DNA of 64,000 nt from Chaetoceros tenuissimus (GCA_021927905.1 BLLK01000038.1:1488001-1552000); one strand, 5' to 3'. Positions 27,864 to 39,294 are shown, counted from the stretch's first letter. The notes: generated by a model from the letters alone, not told the origin. Translations and numbers: made by a program.

Positions 27864-28880
27864 TTAAATTGCAAATTGCTGAGACCAGCCATCATTCACA
27901 ATGTGTTGAGCTGGTTTCTCATATTCATGAACAGTCACCTTTTCCTCAAAAGAGACTGACTTTTGAGATTCTGGGAGACTTTCCTCAAAAGCAGTGTATT
28001 CACTCAGTGACTGGCTGCGATCACGTAGACTTGATCTTAGCAGTTTCTTGTTACGATTCAACAAATACGGTAAAGGCGCATTGCCATTCCTTGTAGCAGT
28101 ACGATACATGTATCCATGACCATTTTGCATCCGTGATTTGGAAGCATAGGTATTGCTAAATATCTTCCTCCTGGGTTGTTGATTCCTTGAAGAAATTCCG
28201 TTCAGAAGAGGACTACAGGCGATACGATCACCTTGATTTTTCAGTGAAGCAGCAGAGGGCATGACTGTCCTGCCTGCCTCGTTATCCTTGAGACAAGATT
28301 CATAACCCTCACAGAGCGATGGTTTCTTTTGCTGACGCTTCTCTTTCTCGAGTACTTCTTCATTGATGTAGGAAGACCAGTCTTTGTGATTGAGAACATG
28401 GTCGGCATATTTACTAATGGTCGAATCTTCAGTCACGAGTGTGTTTAGCGAGTGTTTCCTGTTGGCAGAGGAGTATCCAGAGCTGGCTTGATTCAGCGAG
28501 TTGCCCCAGTAGTCACCAAAGATACTTCGACTCGAAGCCTGATTAGAATCTGCCGATCCGAGGGTTGAAATAGAGTCATCATCGCGGCTGCCTTGACGAG
28601 AACATACATGTGTTGGTACTCCAGATACTACCAGTTGCCTTGATTGCTGTAGCTGAGGATTCATTTTCGTGTTGCTTGATTGATTATGAGATGTGAATGA
28701 AAGCGGGCGTAGACACAAGGTTGAATCTGGCATCAGATGCAGTCTAGAACGAGTAGTGTTCTCAATCGACTGTTCCAAGTGGCCATTATTTATAGCGGAA
28801 TGCCTACTTGTGTCGTGTGGACACTTATTATGTGTTTGATACATATCTTTTGACATATCTTTCAAATCACCGCTGCTCAT
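27864..28880 (-). CDS. Hypothetical protein with C-terminal KSVSF motif
   Basis: A 338-residue protein starting MSSGDLKDMSKDM; the frame extends 12 codons further upstream only through TTG codons. It is hydrophilic, Ser/Asn/Gln-rich and probably largely disordered, with no recognised domain or membrane segment. The best-conserved-looking part is the C-terminus: basic RKIFSNTYASKSR, PLPYLLNRNKKLLRSSLRDR, then SQKSVSFEEKVTVHEYEKP and the end WSQQFAI. KSVSF fits the RVxF consensus used to dock protein phosphatase 1, which is inference only. Serine clusters suggest phosphorylation. Confidence 0.6.
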   Translation of the reverse strand: MSSGDLKDMSKDMYQTHNKCPHDTSRHSAINNGHLEQSIENTTRSRLHLMPDSTLCLRPLSFTSHNQSSNTKMNPQLQQSRQLVVSGVPTHVCSRQGSRDDDSISTLGSADSNQASSRSIFGDYWGNSLNQASSGYSSANRKHSLNTLVTEDSTISKYADHVLNHKDWSSYINEEVLEKEKRQQKKPSLCEGYESCLKDNEAGRTVMPSAASLKNQGDRIACSPLLNGISSRNQQPRRKIFSNTYASKSRMQNGHGYMYRTATRNGNAPLPYLLNRNKKLLRSSLRDRSQSLSEYTAFEESLPESQKSVSFEEKVTVHEYEKPAQHIVNDGWSQQFAI

Positions 28881-29526
28881 TCTCTCCTTATCAACACAAA
28901 GTTCACACAACAACAACTAATACAAACAATTCAAAAATGGATCAGCTTTGAGATACACAATAGTCCTTTGTGTATGTGCTGTACAACCTCGCAGAACGAA
29001 GAGACGAACAAACTGATGGATTACAGATTGTGCGTCTGTAGCCAATGAAAGTGAACAGAGAAAGTCTGGCTTCATCGTGCAGCTGGTGGTGCTTATCGAT
29101 CGGCGGCCAAAAGACTTCAAACTTTGAAGTTGACATTGACAACCACTGTTGAAGAACTGAGTCAGGAAAAGTCGCATTTATTTTCATGACAAATCTCTGT
29201 CGAGATGTCGAAATTCTCCTAAGTATAAAAGGCCTTGAGAGAAGCATATGAAAAAAAGCAGATGGCTTCTGCTTCCGATGACGCCTCGGAAGTTTGGGAG
29301 AGAAACGTGTGATAAATACAGATACTTTAATTTGGTAGCCAAAATTGAGGTTATGAATAGCGCGCACATCTTCATCACTGGAAGAAGAAGAAAAATGAGA
29401 GAAAAAACTTGATGAACTGATACATGATTGAAACTGATGGACATGGATCAAAGTAGCAATCACCTCTCTGATACATCTCATAGATTTATAGCAATCACAT
29501 ATTTTCTCCATTAAAATTGCGACAAA
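28881..29526. other. Divergent intergenic region, no gene accepted
   Basis: This lies between the hypothetical gene on the minus strand and the two-exon gene on the plus strand. A 217-codon open frame on the minus strand is not accepted because it overlaps the start of the plus-strand gene and has an erratic, Cys/His/Phe-rich composition. Confidence 0.4.
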
Positions 29527-30853
29527 ATGGCTTCTTTGGAAAGAGAAAATATGATTCCCAAAAGTGATTTGGAAGAATCGCAACAGCCAGAACATTCAGT
29601 TGAAAAGGCATTGGCGAATATAGGCGATGCTCTACAGAATGCAGAAACTTTACTTGATGATTTAGAAAAGGACAAGATGCTAGGGAATGCTATACGGCGT
29701 TTTGCTTCGGATCTTGCTGATTCTGTCAGGTGACTACCTTCCATGATGGATATGTTTCATATTTCATCTATGACAAATTTATGCTAAAAGATCGCAAACA
29801 TCATTCTTATTCATTTGTATCTTTTTTATTATTAGTAATGTGGCAAAGGATTTAGACCATGGAGATAATCTAGAATCAAGGCAAAAATGGGCAAAAGCAA
29901 TACTGGATGATGCACAATCGCAACTCGCACTGGAGCAACAAAATTATGAGTACAAAGAACAGAAAGATATATTAGATTCCATACAAGTAGAATCACAATT
30001 GACTGCGGCCAAGGTCATGTCTGAACTTACAGAACATGATTTAATCAATGCTATGACGGTAGCAAGATCTATTTTGTTAGATTTAGAAGATTCATTAAGG
30101 AGTATTAGTCAAGATGATGCAGAGGAGATTGCAGATGTTGGCATTGCCGTGGCAAAAATCTTTTTGTGGGGATTGCAAGATGTTCATCGACAGATAACAC
30201 CAAATATGATTGTAGGAGACGATGCTAGTCATGATTTGGATGTCGAGTATTTAGACGAAGAAGATGCAAAAGCTAACAATGACACAAACAATGACAAGGG
30301 AAAGCGTAAAAAGGAAAGAATGAGATGTATTTGGCCGCCGATCGGGCCAGCTGTTGGATCACTTGCATCGTGGGGAAAAGATGAAGCTCTCAAGAAGCCG
30401 ATCTTATCTATAGCTCTTGCAATGACTCTTTGGCCAGCTGTATTAATAGGCGCATTCTTAGGTGGTCCTATTATTGCAGCAGATTGGTGTCTGCAAAAGA
30501 GTTATGAAGCATTGAAAGATAAGCCTATCCTGGAAGCTGCGGAGATATCAGCAGCGAATGTGTACCAAATTGGGAAGTTTTACTTTCTTGTTTCAAAGCT
30601 GTTCGTAAAGCAAAGCATACGGTTTGGAAAACGTCAAATCAAGAGAAGAGGTGGTGTCGAACAAATCGTCAGGGATGTTGGAGATTGGACAGTTGATAGA
30701 GCTCTCCATCCAATAGAATCTGCAGGAATGCTTTGGAATAGTGCAAAATGGACTGGTGGAAAAGTAGTTGAAGGTGTTAAATTTGCAAAGGATGTCGTCA
30801 TTAGTAATGGGGATGCTGCGAAAGAAAAGGCAGTGCGAGAAGGATTACTATAA
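29527..30853 (+). CDS. Conserved-looking hypothetical membrane-associated protein, two exons
   Basis: Exons 29527-29729 and 29836-30853 are joined over a 106-bp GT-AG intron (29730-29835), phase 2, giving 406 residues. The N-terminal 190 residues are acidic and helical, with coiled-coil-like heptads (ALANIGDALQNAETLLDDLE; DAQSQLALEQQNYEYKEQKD). A basic patch (GKRKKERMR) follows, then a hydrophobic stretch (ILSIALAMTLWPAVLIGAFL) at about 262-290 that could be one or two membrane passes. The C-terminus is amphipathic with repeated VxDVGDWTVDR and WNSAKWTGGKVVEGVKFAKD elements. It is not matched to a named family. A membrane-anchored protein with a cytosolic coiled coil is the most that can be said. 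Confidence 0.65.
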
Positions 30854-30909
30854 TTTAACATGAGTGAAGCAGAAATTGTATTTACTTGTCCCTCTGAGAA
30901 TGAATGATG

Positions 30910-31668
30910 TTATACTTTATATCTAGTAGCTCTGAGAACGATCCATATATCAATCATTGGCGTCAAAGTAAAAAATATCGATCCAATTATGAAGAAGTTC
31001 ACTGCTAAAACTACTCCTCCTTCTAAGACGAGATATTCTGGTAAGAAAAATATGCTTCCAACAATAAAAAGTATTGACCCAATCAAAGTAGATGTAGACT
31101 GCCATATGGATTCACGCAGTGCTAATATCATGTATGATGATGACAAACATAATATTATGCACCCAATTATGAATCCATAGCAGCCTATTCTTTCATTTTG
31201 CTCATAAAATCTAGGCAAGAAGTATACTGCACCCACAAGAAAAGACATAGCTGCAAAAATATTGGCAAATGAAATGATTGCCTTTGCCAAAACAAAATTG
31301 GACTCTTTATTTAATTCAGTTTCATCTTGGCTTGAGTTATCTCTACTTGACATGGAAGAAGTACTTTTGTGTGATAGACTTGTATTTATTCTTCCTTTCT
31401 CTTCATCTTGTGAGAATACAATCTGATCTGTTGACGAATACTTTAATTTCATATGTTGAATGAAATCAAGAATCGAAGCGAATGCAAAGAATGCACAACC
31501 TACTATAAAACACCATGCGCCGATATGAATTGAAAGGATAGTAATGTCATACATAGACGGATAAAAGCAGATTGATCCAAGTAGAAAGAGTAGCCCTCCA
31601 TGGAAGAAAGAAATATGCTTCACCATTTCGAGGGTTGTTTCTGCAATAGGTGTGTTCTTCATTGTCAT
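30910..31668 (-). CDS. Multi-pass membrane protein, YrhK-like repeats
   Basis: A 252-residue protein starting MTMKNTPIAETTLEM; a longer frame starts only at TTG. Six to eight hydrophobic segments are arranged in two halves separated by a Ser-rich hydrophilic loop (about 95-130). The recurring pattern (h)xxGSIxFLPxxY, seen as LLGSICFYPSMYD, LVGAVYFLPRFYE and IVGSIFFLPEYLV, each followed by a helix ending GAWCFIVGC, YGFIIGCI or NFFIIGSI, resembles the YrhK-type two-helix unit. Function is unknown. The gene ends 56 bp from the convergent gene ending at 30853. Confidence 0.6.
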   Translation of the reverse strand: MTMKNTPIAETTLEMVKHISFFHGGLLFLLGSICFYPSMYDITILSIHIGAWCFIVGCAFFAFASILDFIQHMKLKYSSTDQIVFSQDEEKGRINTSLSHKSTSSMSSRDNSSQDETELNKESNFVLAKAIISFANIFAAMSFLVGAVYFLPRFYEQNERIGCYGFIIGCIILCLSSSYMILALRESIWQSTSTLIGSILFIVGSIFFLPEYLVLEGGVVLAVNFFIIGSIFFTLTPMIDIWIVLRATRYKV

Positions 31669-32194
31669 TTGTTTCTTGGCGACAGAGTTCAATAGAAACT
31701 TGTTTTAATCCAAGCGGGTGTATGAAGCAGGGAATGAAACTATGATTACAACGTATGTATTCCATAATTACTTCGAAATTCCTAATAGAATCTAGATCCA
31801 TGACAAATGGAATTAGATTCTTCAGATTCTAGACAATTATAATAATTTATTCTAAAATGGGACTCGAAAAGATTCTCATAACGACTATCTAACCGAAATA
31901 TGGTTCATTACTTCTTTTCAATGAATTTGATAGTGGTCATAATATAATGAAAGGCGTAGATAGATACAAGATAGAAGAATAATTTTATTATTACATGTCC
32001 ATAAACGCGTAAGTGTATTTTGTTGATCGAGAAATTGGAGAGAATCTTAACTGGTCAACTTTTAACACGATTCTGTCGTGAATCTAATGCAAATACAACA
32101 AAGATTCCATAGATTCAGATTTTCTTCTTTTTGAATATTTGAACACTTTGATGAGTTCTATATTCCATAAAATTATTTCCGAAATATCTAAACA
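31669..32194. other. Divergent intergenic region, nothing recognised
   Basis: AT-rich spacer between the membrane protein (minus) and the HAD phosphatase (plus). Short frames only. Confidence 0.4.
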
Positions 32195-33108
32195 ATGGTA
32201 TCGCCAACTTTATCTAAACCCTTATCAATGATAGTATTTGATAAAGATGGAACTCTTGGAGATTGTACGCAATCTCTTCATGTTTGGATTGGAAGAATGG
32301 CAGATTGTATAGTAGCTGAATTGATTCATAATAAGATAAGAGACCAGTCAAAAATAGAAAAGATTCTGTCTTTATTTTACAGTGCAGTTGGTTGGGACAG
32401 TGAAAACAATAAGCTCATGGATTCTTCTGAATGTATAGTTAGCTCTGGCACATGGCAACAGGTGATTGACGTTACTTCAAATTGTTTAGATATTTTCATT
32501 CCAAATGCATCCGAGAAAGTTTCATATTGGCACGAACATTTGGGGGATATCCATGCAAAGGATAAGCCGCTAGTACCGAATTTAGATTCATTAATGCAAT
32601 CTTTGAAGGACCAAGGCTACATAATTGCAGTTTGCACCTCAGATGATCGCAAAGCAACAACTTACTGCATCAAAAATTGGAACATTGCTCATTTGGTGGA
32701 TGTAAGTTTCTATTGTTGTCCTATATATCAGATTTGTCACTCATAGACTAACATTTTTGTACTCAGTACTCAATATGTGGAGACGAAGTTAAAGAAGCAA
32801 AACCTTCCTCGAGCCCTTTATTACAACTTTGCTCAATGGCAAACGTATCAGAGGAAGAATGTATTATCGTGGGTGACACATCTGCAGATGTTGGTATGGG
32901 TATAAATGGAAATGCAGGTTTAATCATTGGAGTTCTAACTGGATCTTCCACAGCAGATTACCTTCTCGACGAAGGAGCTGATCTTGTCATTTCTAACATT
33001 GGGTATTTGCCAAGAATTTTAGGAGCCCAGGTCCGCCGAGACAGTGACCTTACTATTAATACCACTGAATCAGATATCAGTGATTATAGTAGCAGTAGTA
33101 ATGTTTGA
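32195..33108 (+). CDS. HAD-superfamily phosphatase, phosphoglycolate-phosphatase-like, two exons
   Basis: Exons 32195-32701 and 32767-33108 are joined over a 65-bp GT-AG intron in phase 0, giving 282 residues. HAD motif I is VFDKDGTLGD (about 14-23), with both aspartates of DxD present. Motif II is AVCTSDD (about 145-151). Motif III lysine lies in GDEVKEAKPSSSPL just after the splice junction, and motif IV is IIVGDTSADVGMG. The inserted helical cap between motifs I and II matches subclass I haloacid-dehalogenase phosphatases such as phosphoglycolate phosphatase. The enzyme should hydrolyse a small phosphorylated metabolite; substrate is not determined. No plastid or mitochondrial targeting is evident, so it is probably cytosolic. 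Confidence 0.8.
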
Positions 33109-33348
33109 TAATTGAAATTGAACTCTAATAATAATGAATAATTTAGATTTTTGTTTACATAACCCAATGACGTATTATCGTCTTGGATATCCAATCATAA
33201 TATTCTTTTTCATTCAGCAGGTTATGGCGGATACACCCTCTTACTTTCCACTTCACCACCACACCACCACACCCCACCTTCATCTTTCATTGTACTATCC
33301 CTTCATTTACCAAGGCCTAGATAATCGCTTTCATATTATAATTGTAAT

Positions 33349-34281
33349 ATGAAGAAGGCAATCTTTTTATGCCAGGCTATTTGTCTGCAACAAGTATTTG
33401 GGTTTGTGCAAGTTAGCACCAACCTACGATATGACGTGCGACAAACGTATTCCTCAAAAGATACGAAACTTCACGTACCAACACAATTATGTGAAAGCAA
33501 ACAAAAACCATCTGGTGTATATTCTAGACCTTCGGCAGCTATTGAAAAAGGATCCGGCTTCTATGTTCCTGGACTGGAAGGTTCAAGAGTCCGTATCTTA
33601 TTCGGTATCCTCGTTTTAGCTTTATCCTACGTCAATACACTTTTAGGACTTGGTGATTCTAATTTACAAGCTGTAGAATTTTCTCAAAAGTTGACTGTCT
33701 TTTATGGAGCTCTACTTTTATTTCAAGGACTGGTGGAAAGTGCCAAAGAGGCGGGATTAGGCGTTGATTTTGATTCTATGGAAATTGATCCGAATGCAAA
33801 ATCATCCAAGAGTGTCAAGATGGATTCTACATCCTCTGTTACCAAAAATTTGAGTCAATATGCCAATAGCTCATTAGGGGAAAAAGAAGTAGATCAATTT
33901 CGATGGACTGCAGCTTCGTTTGTAGCACTCACTCCTGCTACTCATTTTTTAGTATTGGAAGAAGAAAAGGATGGGAGTTTTCAAGTCGTGTATAGTTTAG
34001 GTGATGCTTTAGAAAAGCCCGATAGCAGTGCAATTGAGGCAGCAATTAGTACTGTGTACAACTCAAAGGGAGGACGGGTAGCAGTTCCAGAGACTCATCC
34101 TTCTGCGGCTCTCCTACCTGATGAAAATAAAAGATGTATTCTACTGCAGAAAATAGATTTGGAAGCAAATGATGGGAAACGGAGGTGTATTATGGTTGCC
34201 TCCAATCAACTTCTAGCTGCGTTTACCAAGAATGATTTAAATTGGCTTGGTTGTTTAGGAGCTTATGTTGGAGATTCATAA
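33349..34281 (+). CDS. Plastid-targeted CCB2/CCB4-like protein (tentative)
   Basis: A 310-residue protein. The first 20 residues (MKKAIFLCQAICLQQVFG) form a signal peptide followed by FVQ, which fits the diatom bipartite plastid signal with phenylalanine right after the cleavage site. A basic Ser/Thr-rich transit-like stretch follows. Two hydrophobic helices occur at about 80-100 (RILFGILVLALSYVNTLLG) and 112-130. The rest is soluble, with FVALTPATHFLVLEE and RVAVPETHPSAALLP. Two helices followed by this type of soluble domain resemble the CCB2/CCB4 proteins that attach haem to cytochrome b6, but I rank this as a tentative assignment. It probably acts in a plastid membrane. Confidence 0.5.
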   Translation: MKKAIFLCQAICLQQVFGFVQVSTNLRYDVRQTYSSKDTKLHVPTQLCESKQKPSGVYSRPSAAIEKGSGFYVPGLEGSRVRILFGILVLALSYVNTLLGLGDSNLQAVEFSQKLTVFYGALLLFQGLVESAKEAGLGVDFDSMEIDPNAKSSKSVKMDSTSSVTKNLSQYANSSLGEKEVDQFRWTAASFVALTPATHFLVLEEEKDGSFQVVYSLGDALEKPDSSAIEAAISTVYNSKGGRVAVPETHPSAALLPDENKRCILLQKIDLEANDGKRRCIMVASNQLLAAFTKNDLNWLGCLGAYVGDS

Positions 34282-34893
34282 ATTAGCGTTTCTTAAGTTT
34301 CTTTTATAGATACCGTAACCTGCTATAATTATTTCTGCTTGCTACTGTCTTCACAATCTCCATGTCCAACAAAATGTCCATCTAGGTGAGAATGCAAGTA
34401 GGATTATCTCCAAACGCAGCTTTGTCCATGCAATTCTTTTCATCAACAGCTTCAATGATTACTTTAACGACATACTCGTACGAGTAATTGTCACTTAACC
34501 TCAATAAGACCAATGTTAGCCTTGCCATGGATTACCAGCGCATGAGTTTCGCATCAACAAATACTGCCTTCGACCAATAGGAGCAGTATTTTCTCTAGTT
34601 TCCAAAATTCAATACACTTATCCAATTTCCAAGCTTTGATACAATAGCCATGGCGTCATTGTCAGAGAAAATCCTCAGAAAATAGCCAAAGTACGAGTGG
34701 AGAATAGCCATGTAAATGCTTCAATAGGATATGAGTTGATTCTACTAATAGGTTCAGAGTCCCACAATAAAAACAACGCGAAAAAATGAACCCCCATCGT
34801 CTAATGCTATTGAAATTATGGCCAAGACATCTATTGAAACGAAACCAAGACGCATACTAACCCTTAGTCGAAGTCATAAAGTATAGCCTCAAG
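34282..34893. other. Intergenic, nothing recognised
   Basis: About 600 bp with no supported gene. It forms the upstream region of the five-exon gene at 34894. Confidence 0.4.
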
Positions 34894-37583
34894 ATGTCAC
34901 ACGTTTCGTCCGCTAATTATCCAATTGCCCAGCCGCTAGCTACGATCCTAAACTCGGTCATCGAAGAAGAGAAACTTCCTTCGTCCCTCAATCTTGATAT
35001 TGAGGTGGAACCAGCATCTGATGCACTTCAGCATTTTATCAATAATTGCTTTGTAGCAATGGACAATGTCTTCTTTTCCACGTAAGTATTTCTAAATGTA
35101 GTCTTGACTCATAAAATGAACATGATACACTGACACATTTTTTTTCCATTTACAGACCAAGTTCATCGAGGCAGCATCCAGCGTTTCAACATCGACAATT
35201 GATTCGTATCTCCACCTGTCAAGAAGAACAAACACTCACCATTACAGATTTAGGGTCAGGAATGACTCGATCAGATTTAATCAACTCACTCGGTGTCGGT
35301 AGTCGGTTGTCATCGGAGGCTATTGCCGCTGCGAGAAGTTTAGATCATAAATTGGGTTATAAGCAGGATATTCAATCAGAATCAGATAGTGATGATTCAT
35401 CTTCGGAAAGTGAAGGAGAGGAAGATGAAGATGCGGTAGTAGATATTCCTTGTGGTGATCAAGATGTTGGTAGTTTCTATGCAGCTATTCTGGCACTTGC
35501 TAAAAAGGTTGAAATTGGGACCAAGGTATGTGCATCATATATATTTGTAATGTATGATAGTTTCTACTTGATGCATGCATACTAAAGGTTGACAAACTCT
35601 TTCATTTGTAAAGAGTAAATTTGATGACTATTATCTATTTCAATTACCAGCTAAAGAACATGACGGTATTCATCCATACACGCACTTTTCAATTTCTCGA
35701 CCAATGGATGAAGGAGTGAAACCTACGACTGACAATGGATTTGATAAATTTACAGATATACGAGGAGATTCAGGAACGCGTATAACTATACATTTAAATG
35801 AAAGAGCATTTGAGGCGGGACTTTTAGATCAAGAAAAGTTGAAACCCATGTTGGAACATATTTTAGAAACCAGTCCGTATAGTGTTGTTTTGGAAGAATG
35901 TCTAGATGATATACAAAGACAAGAAATCATTGAAGCTTCTCAGAAGGAGTTTGAATACTTTGAACAATTGAGAAAGGAAAAAGAAGCTGATGGTGAAGAT
36001 GATGTCGATTTGGAAGATATTCAGGGTGAAAATGACGATTCTTACAACTCTGTAAAAGAAAGAGCAAAGTACATTCCATTACGATTGAGCATGGGAGAGA
36101 GAAAAATGCTGAGGCTTGTGGAAGCTGCTATGGCATGTTGTGATTACACTACAGAAGTCGATAAACCGTTCAAATCATCTGCAAGAAGAACACACTCTCA
36201 GCTAAAACATATTACTTCTGTCTTGAGGGGTATGGTGACTGCTTGCGACTATGCCGCTGGACAAAATTTGTTGGAAGAAGAAGCATACAATGAATATGAA
36301 AACAGTTTCAGGCAAATGTTTGAAATCGCTAGACGGCACAAAATTATGAACCCTGAAAAGATGCGTACTGAATATGGAAAATTGATTTACTTGTTGCAAG
36401 ATGCTGTGTCACCTTCCATCATGCCTCATTTGTCTTTTACATGCAAAGGACAAATTGAAACTGTGTATAAATTCCTCGAAGATCGAAATGGTCTTGGATT
36501 ATTGGAAGATCCATTAATTGAAATAGCTACTCGTGAAGTACTCGCTGGTAAAAAGACTCGACAAATGATTTCCTTGGAGATTCGCAAGAAGGAAAGAGCT
36601 GTCGCACATCTGAAGCAAAATTATCAAAATAGAAATCTATCTTCTGAAGATATCCATCTCTGTTTGTATTCAATTTGGTAAGTAACTTTGGATAAGGTGT
36701 TGCATTGATTCCCAGCACATCTTCTAACAATCCTTGAAATGTTTCTCTAGCGACAATGACTCCTTCTTAAACTCCAATAGAGTACCTATTGATAAAGTGA
36801 TTGATTATCTGCAGAAATTCTTTGATCCTACAAATATAGAAGAGGGGTATTCGTTAGCAATCATTGATGGACAAGACGGCTCTCGGTTGTCACATTCACA
36901 CGAACGCCAATATTACTTTGCATTGCAGTCACTCACGCTCTGGAGAGACATTATTGATGACATGTTCCGTCTATGGGCAATGGCTGAAGAAGACTTGCTC
37001 AGCGAAAGTGTAACATACTCTCTCCAGAATACCGGTCAAGGATTTCAAAGAGTTCAGCAATCTCCAAGAACATACAAGTCTATGCAAAAGATTCTCAGCA
37101 GGGTCCAAAGCAAAGTCAAACAGTGGATTGGTTCCAATGTCATTCATCTTGGAGATCACAATGTACCCAATGCTCTCACTTTCATTGATAAATACACTCA
37201 AGGTGAGTTGACTAGAAGGTATTGCCTATCATTGGATTGTGCTCTTTTCTAATTCTACGTTATTGTCATTAGTGCCTCGTATTTTATCGCCTATAGTAAG
37301 CTGCTTGGAGAACCTTGAAAGAATCTGCGAAGAAGATGATGGTGTGCTAAAACTTGTAAATGACGGATTCGGAGGTGTCGAACAGCTAAAGAAAGATATT
37401 TTGTATGACTTTTTCAAATCCGCATTTGACGGAAGCGGTGCAGATAACTTTTATGACGCAGGAAGTTGCATTGACGGTAGATTGACAAGTGCATGGAATT
37501 GGTGCTCACAGCTACAAGATAAGCCATTCTATTGCATCTTCAAACTAACTGGTTTCATCGGATTTGATGGGGAATTCCGCTAG
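34894..37583 (+). CDS. GHKL/Hsp90-like ATPase domain fused to DUF2009/UPF0652
   Basis: Five exons: 34894-35081, 35156-35525, 35614-36677, 36751-37202 and 37273-37583. All introns are GT-AG, 70-88 bp, and the phases agree, giving 794 residues. Residues about 1-310 look like a Bergerat-fold ATPase: HFINNCFVAMDN as a diverged N box, ITDLGSGMTRSDLINSLG as the DxGxG box, VGSFYAAILALAKKVEIGTK and GDSGTRITIHL as the lid/G2 parts. An acidic insert (SESDSDDSSSESEGEEDED) lies inside. From about residue 390 to the end it matches DUF2009/UPF0652: LRLSMGERKMLRLVEAAM, DYTTEVD, RRHKIMNPEKMR, GYSLAI, SLTLWRDI, DHNVPNALTFIDKYTQ and CIDGRLTSAWNWCS. UPF0652 proteins are conserved in plants, fungi and protists without a known function. 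Whether ATP is hydrolysed is uncertain because the N box is altered. Confidence 0.75.
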
Positions 37584-37855
37584 GCTACGTGCTTACCACA
37601 AGACAATACATGATCGATTTGTTAGTAGAAGAACTGATTGCTAAAAATGTCAGATCCATAATGTGCCAATGCTAAAAATCTACCTCGTCATTGTGCAATT
37701 TTTAAATTTGTCTAACTAGAAAAGTTAGAAATAAATAATTCAGATGGAGATGTAAAACTGAATATATCCTTGTAATGCTACTAGATTTTTAAACGTAGGA
37801 AAGACCTGTTCGATTTTTTGGAAAATGTTGTTCTTCTGTCAATTGCTTGCACTTG

Positions 37856-37863
37856 TGACGTCA
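37856..37863. promoter_or_regulatory. TGACGTCA site upstream of ankyrin-like paralog 1
   Basis: A perfect CRE-type palindrome, bound by bZIP factors in eukaryotes, located 201 bp before the ATG at 38065. It lies in a block of about 85 bp (37820-37905) that is closely matched upstream of paralog 2. Confidence 0.6.
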
Positions 37864-38064
37864 TTGTTCGTCATAGAATTTTGTGTGTCATTGTTGGCTC
37901 GCTGCTGATATCGTGGCATGATGCGAGCATGATGGTAGCCTTTTCCATACGTAGATACGATATGTGAGATGCATCCATTAAATTAGAATATATATATCTT
38001 CTTCCTCTATTTGAAAGTACTATTTTTACACAAAATAACTATTATTGATACGAACCTCAATACA

Positions 38065-39294
38065 ATGAACATTTCAACTTTCCAAAGAAATCTCGACTTT
38101 ATCAAGAGTCTCTACTCCAACAAAGAATGGAAAGATGAGGAGTGTAAGAATGACATTCTAAAAGCCATCGAAGAATGTAATCAAAAGATTGAAAATGCTT
38201 TGGGAAAGTCAATGCACATTCTTTGTGTGCATAAGCCAGCAATTACAGCGGTCCAGAAAGTAGCGAAAAAGTTTCCATCAACTTTATCATATGTACAGGA
38301 AGATGATGGACGGATTCCAATTCAAACAGCTGCAGCTAGTGTTGGCTTTCAGTATATACCAATCTTGGCAAGAGAAGGTATTAAACATAACCTAGGAGAT
38401 GAAGAGGGGAGAGGAGGACTACTAGTGACCGATCCAACTCAAAATCTTGGATGGAATGCATTGCAATTCTTTGCCAATGTTGGTGGTTTGAAAGACGCAA
38501 CAAGAGTTGAATACGAGAAATTGGATGCGATGAGAGTAAAAGTGATGAAGGAACTCCAGCAGTCATGTTTACTCTTCAAAAAGGACATAAAAGAGCATTG
38601 TCTGTTGCGATTTGCTTGTAATAAAGCAGCCACGCAAAGATTTGACTTTTTAGTAGAATGGGACCCTGACGCATTGTTGGATCCTAAATTTTTACACCAG
38701 CCTTTTGCTACACAGAAAGATGCAGCTTCTAAATCTGCTATACTTTTGGAAGCTAGTTTGAAACATTTCCCAAATATTGGTGGACTACTTTTTGTGCAAG
38801 ACGGTCAGGAAACTACAGCATTTGATGCTGCTTGTGCGGAATTTGGAACGGAAGAGACAATGAAAATATTGCAAGACATACTTTCACCAAAGTGCAATTA
38901 CCCTATCCTACACCATGCTTTCGTGAAAGCTCCACAGCATAAAGATCTATTCATGGAAAAGTTTCCTTGGGCTTACCAACTAAAGGACCACAATGGTAGA
39001 ACACTTCAGCAAGCTGTCTTGGCAGCCGGGCCTGATAAAATGAATGCAAACAAGATTCTGTTTGCAACACTAACTGACGATCAAATCAGAGCAAAGGATC
39101 CAATCACTACATTATATCCATTTGCTGCAATGGCTGTCGGTGAGCATGCGGATCTGGAAAAGACTTTTTATTTGCTACGTCGGCATCCATCTGTACTTGA
39201 TCGACATACAAGGGCAGATAGTACCATCCAGAGCAGACAGAGAAATGAAAACGGCGGAGGAGGAATCAAAAAGAAAAGAAAGGTCGAGAAGTGA
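38065..39294 (+). CDS. Ankyrin-like repeat protein, tandem paralog 1
   Basis: A 409-residue protein starting MNISTFQRNLDFIKSLY; the homologous start in the two paralogs supports ATG 38065. The N-terminal 60 residues are helical (EEWKDEECKNDILKAIEECN). Irregular repeats of about 35-45 residues follow, with FPSTLSYVQEDDGRIPIQTAA, DPTQNLGWNALQFFANVG, HCLLRFACNKA and PWAYQLKDHNGRTLQQAVLAAGP, resembling degenerate ankyrin repeats. The end, KKKRKVEK, is a strong monopartite nuclear localisation signal. It is probably a nuclear protein-binding factor; no catalytic motif is seen. It is one of three head-to-tail paralogs in the window. Confidence 0.7.
   Translation: MNISTFQRNLDFIKSLYSNKEWKDEECKNDILKAIEECNQKIENALGKSMHILCVHKPAITAVQKVAKKFPSTLSYVQEDDGRIPIQTAAASVGFQYIPILAREGIKHNLGDEEGRGGLLVTDPTQNLGWNALQFFANVGGLKDATRVEYEKLDAMRVKVMKELQQSCLLFKKDIKEHCLLRFACNKAATQRFDFLVEWDPDALLDPKFLHQPFATQKDAASKSAILLEASLKHFPNIGGLLFVQDGQETTAFDAACAEFGTEETMKILQDILSPKCNYPILHHAFVKAPQHKDLFMEKFPWAYQLKDHNGRTLQQAVLAAGPDKMNANKILFATLTDDQIRAKDPITTLYPFAAMAVGEHADLEKTFYLLRRHPSVLDRHTRADSTIQSRQRNENGGGGIKKKRKVEK

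Noticed and set aside
28942-29595. A 217-codon open frame on the minus strand
   Set aside because: It overlaps the start of the well-supported two-exon gene at 29527, and its Phe/Ser/Cys/His-rich composition looks like a shadow of AT-rich non-coding DNA.
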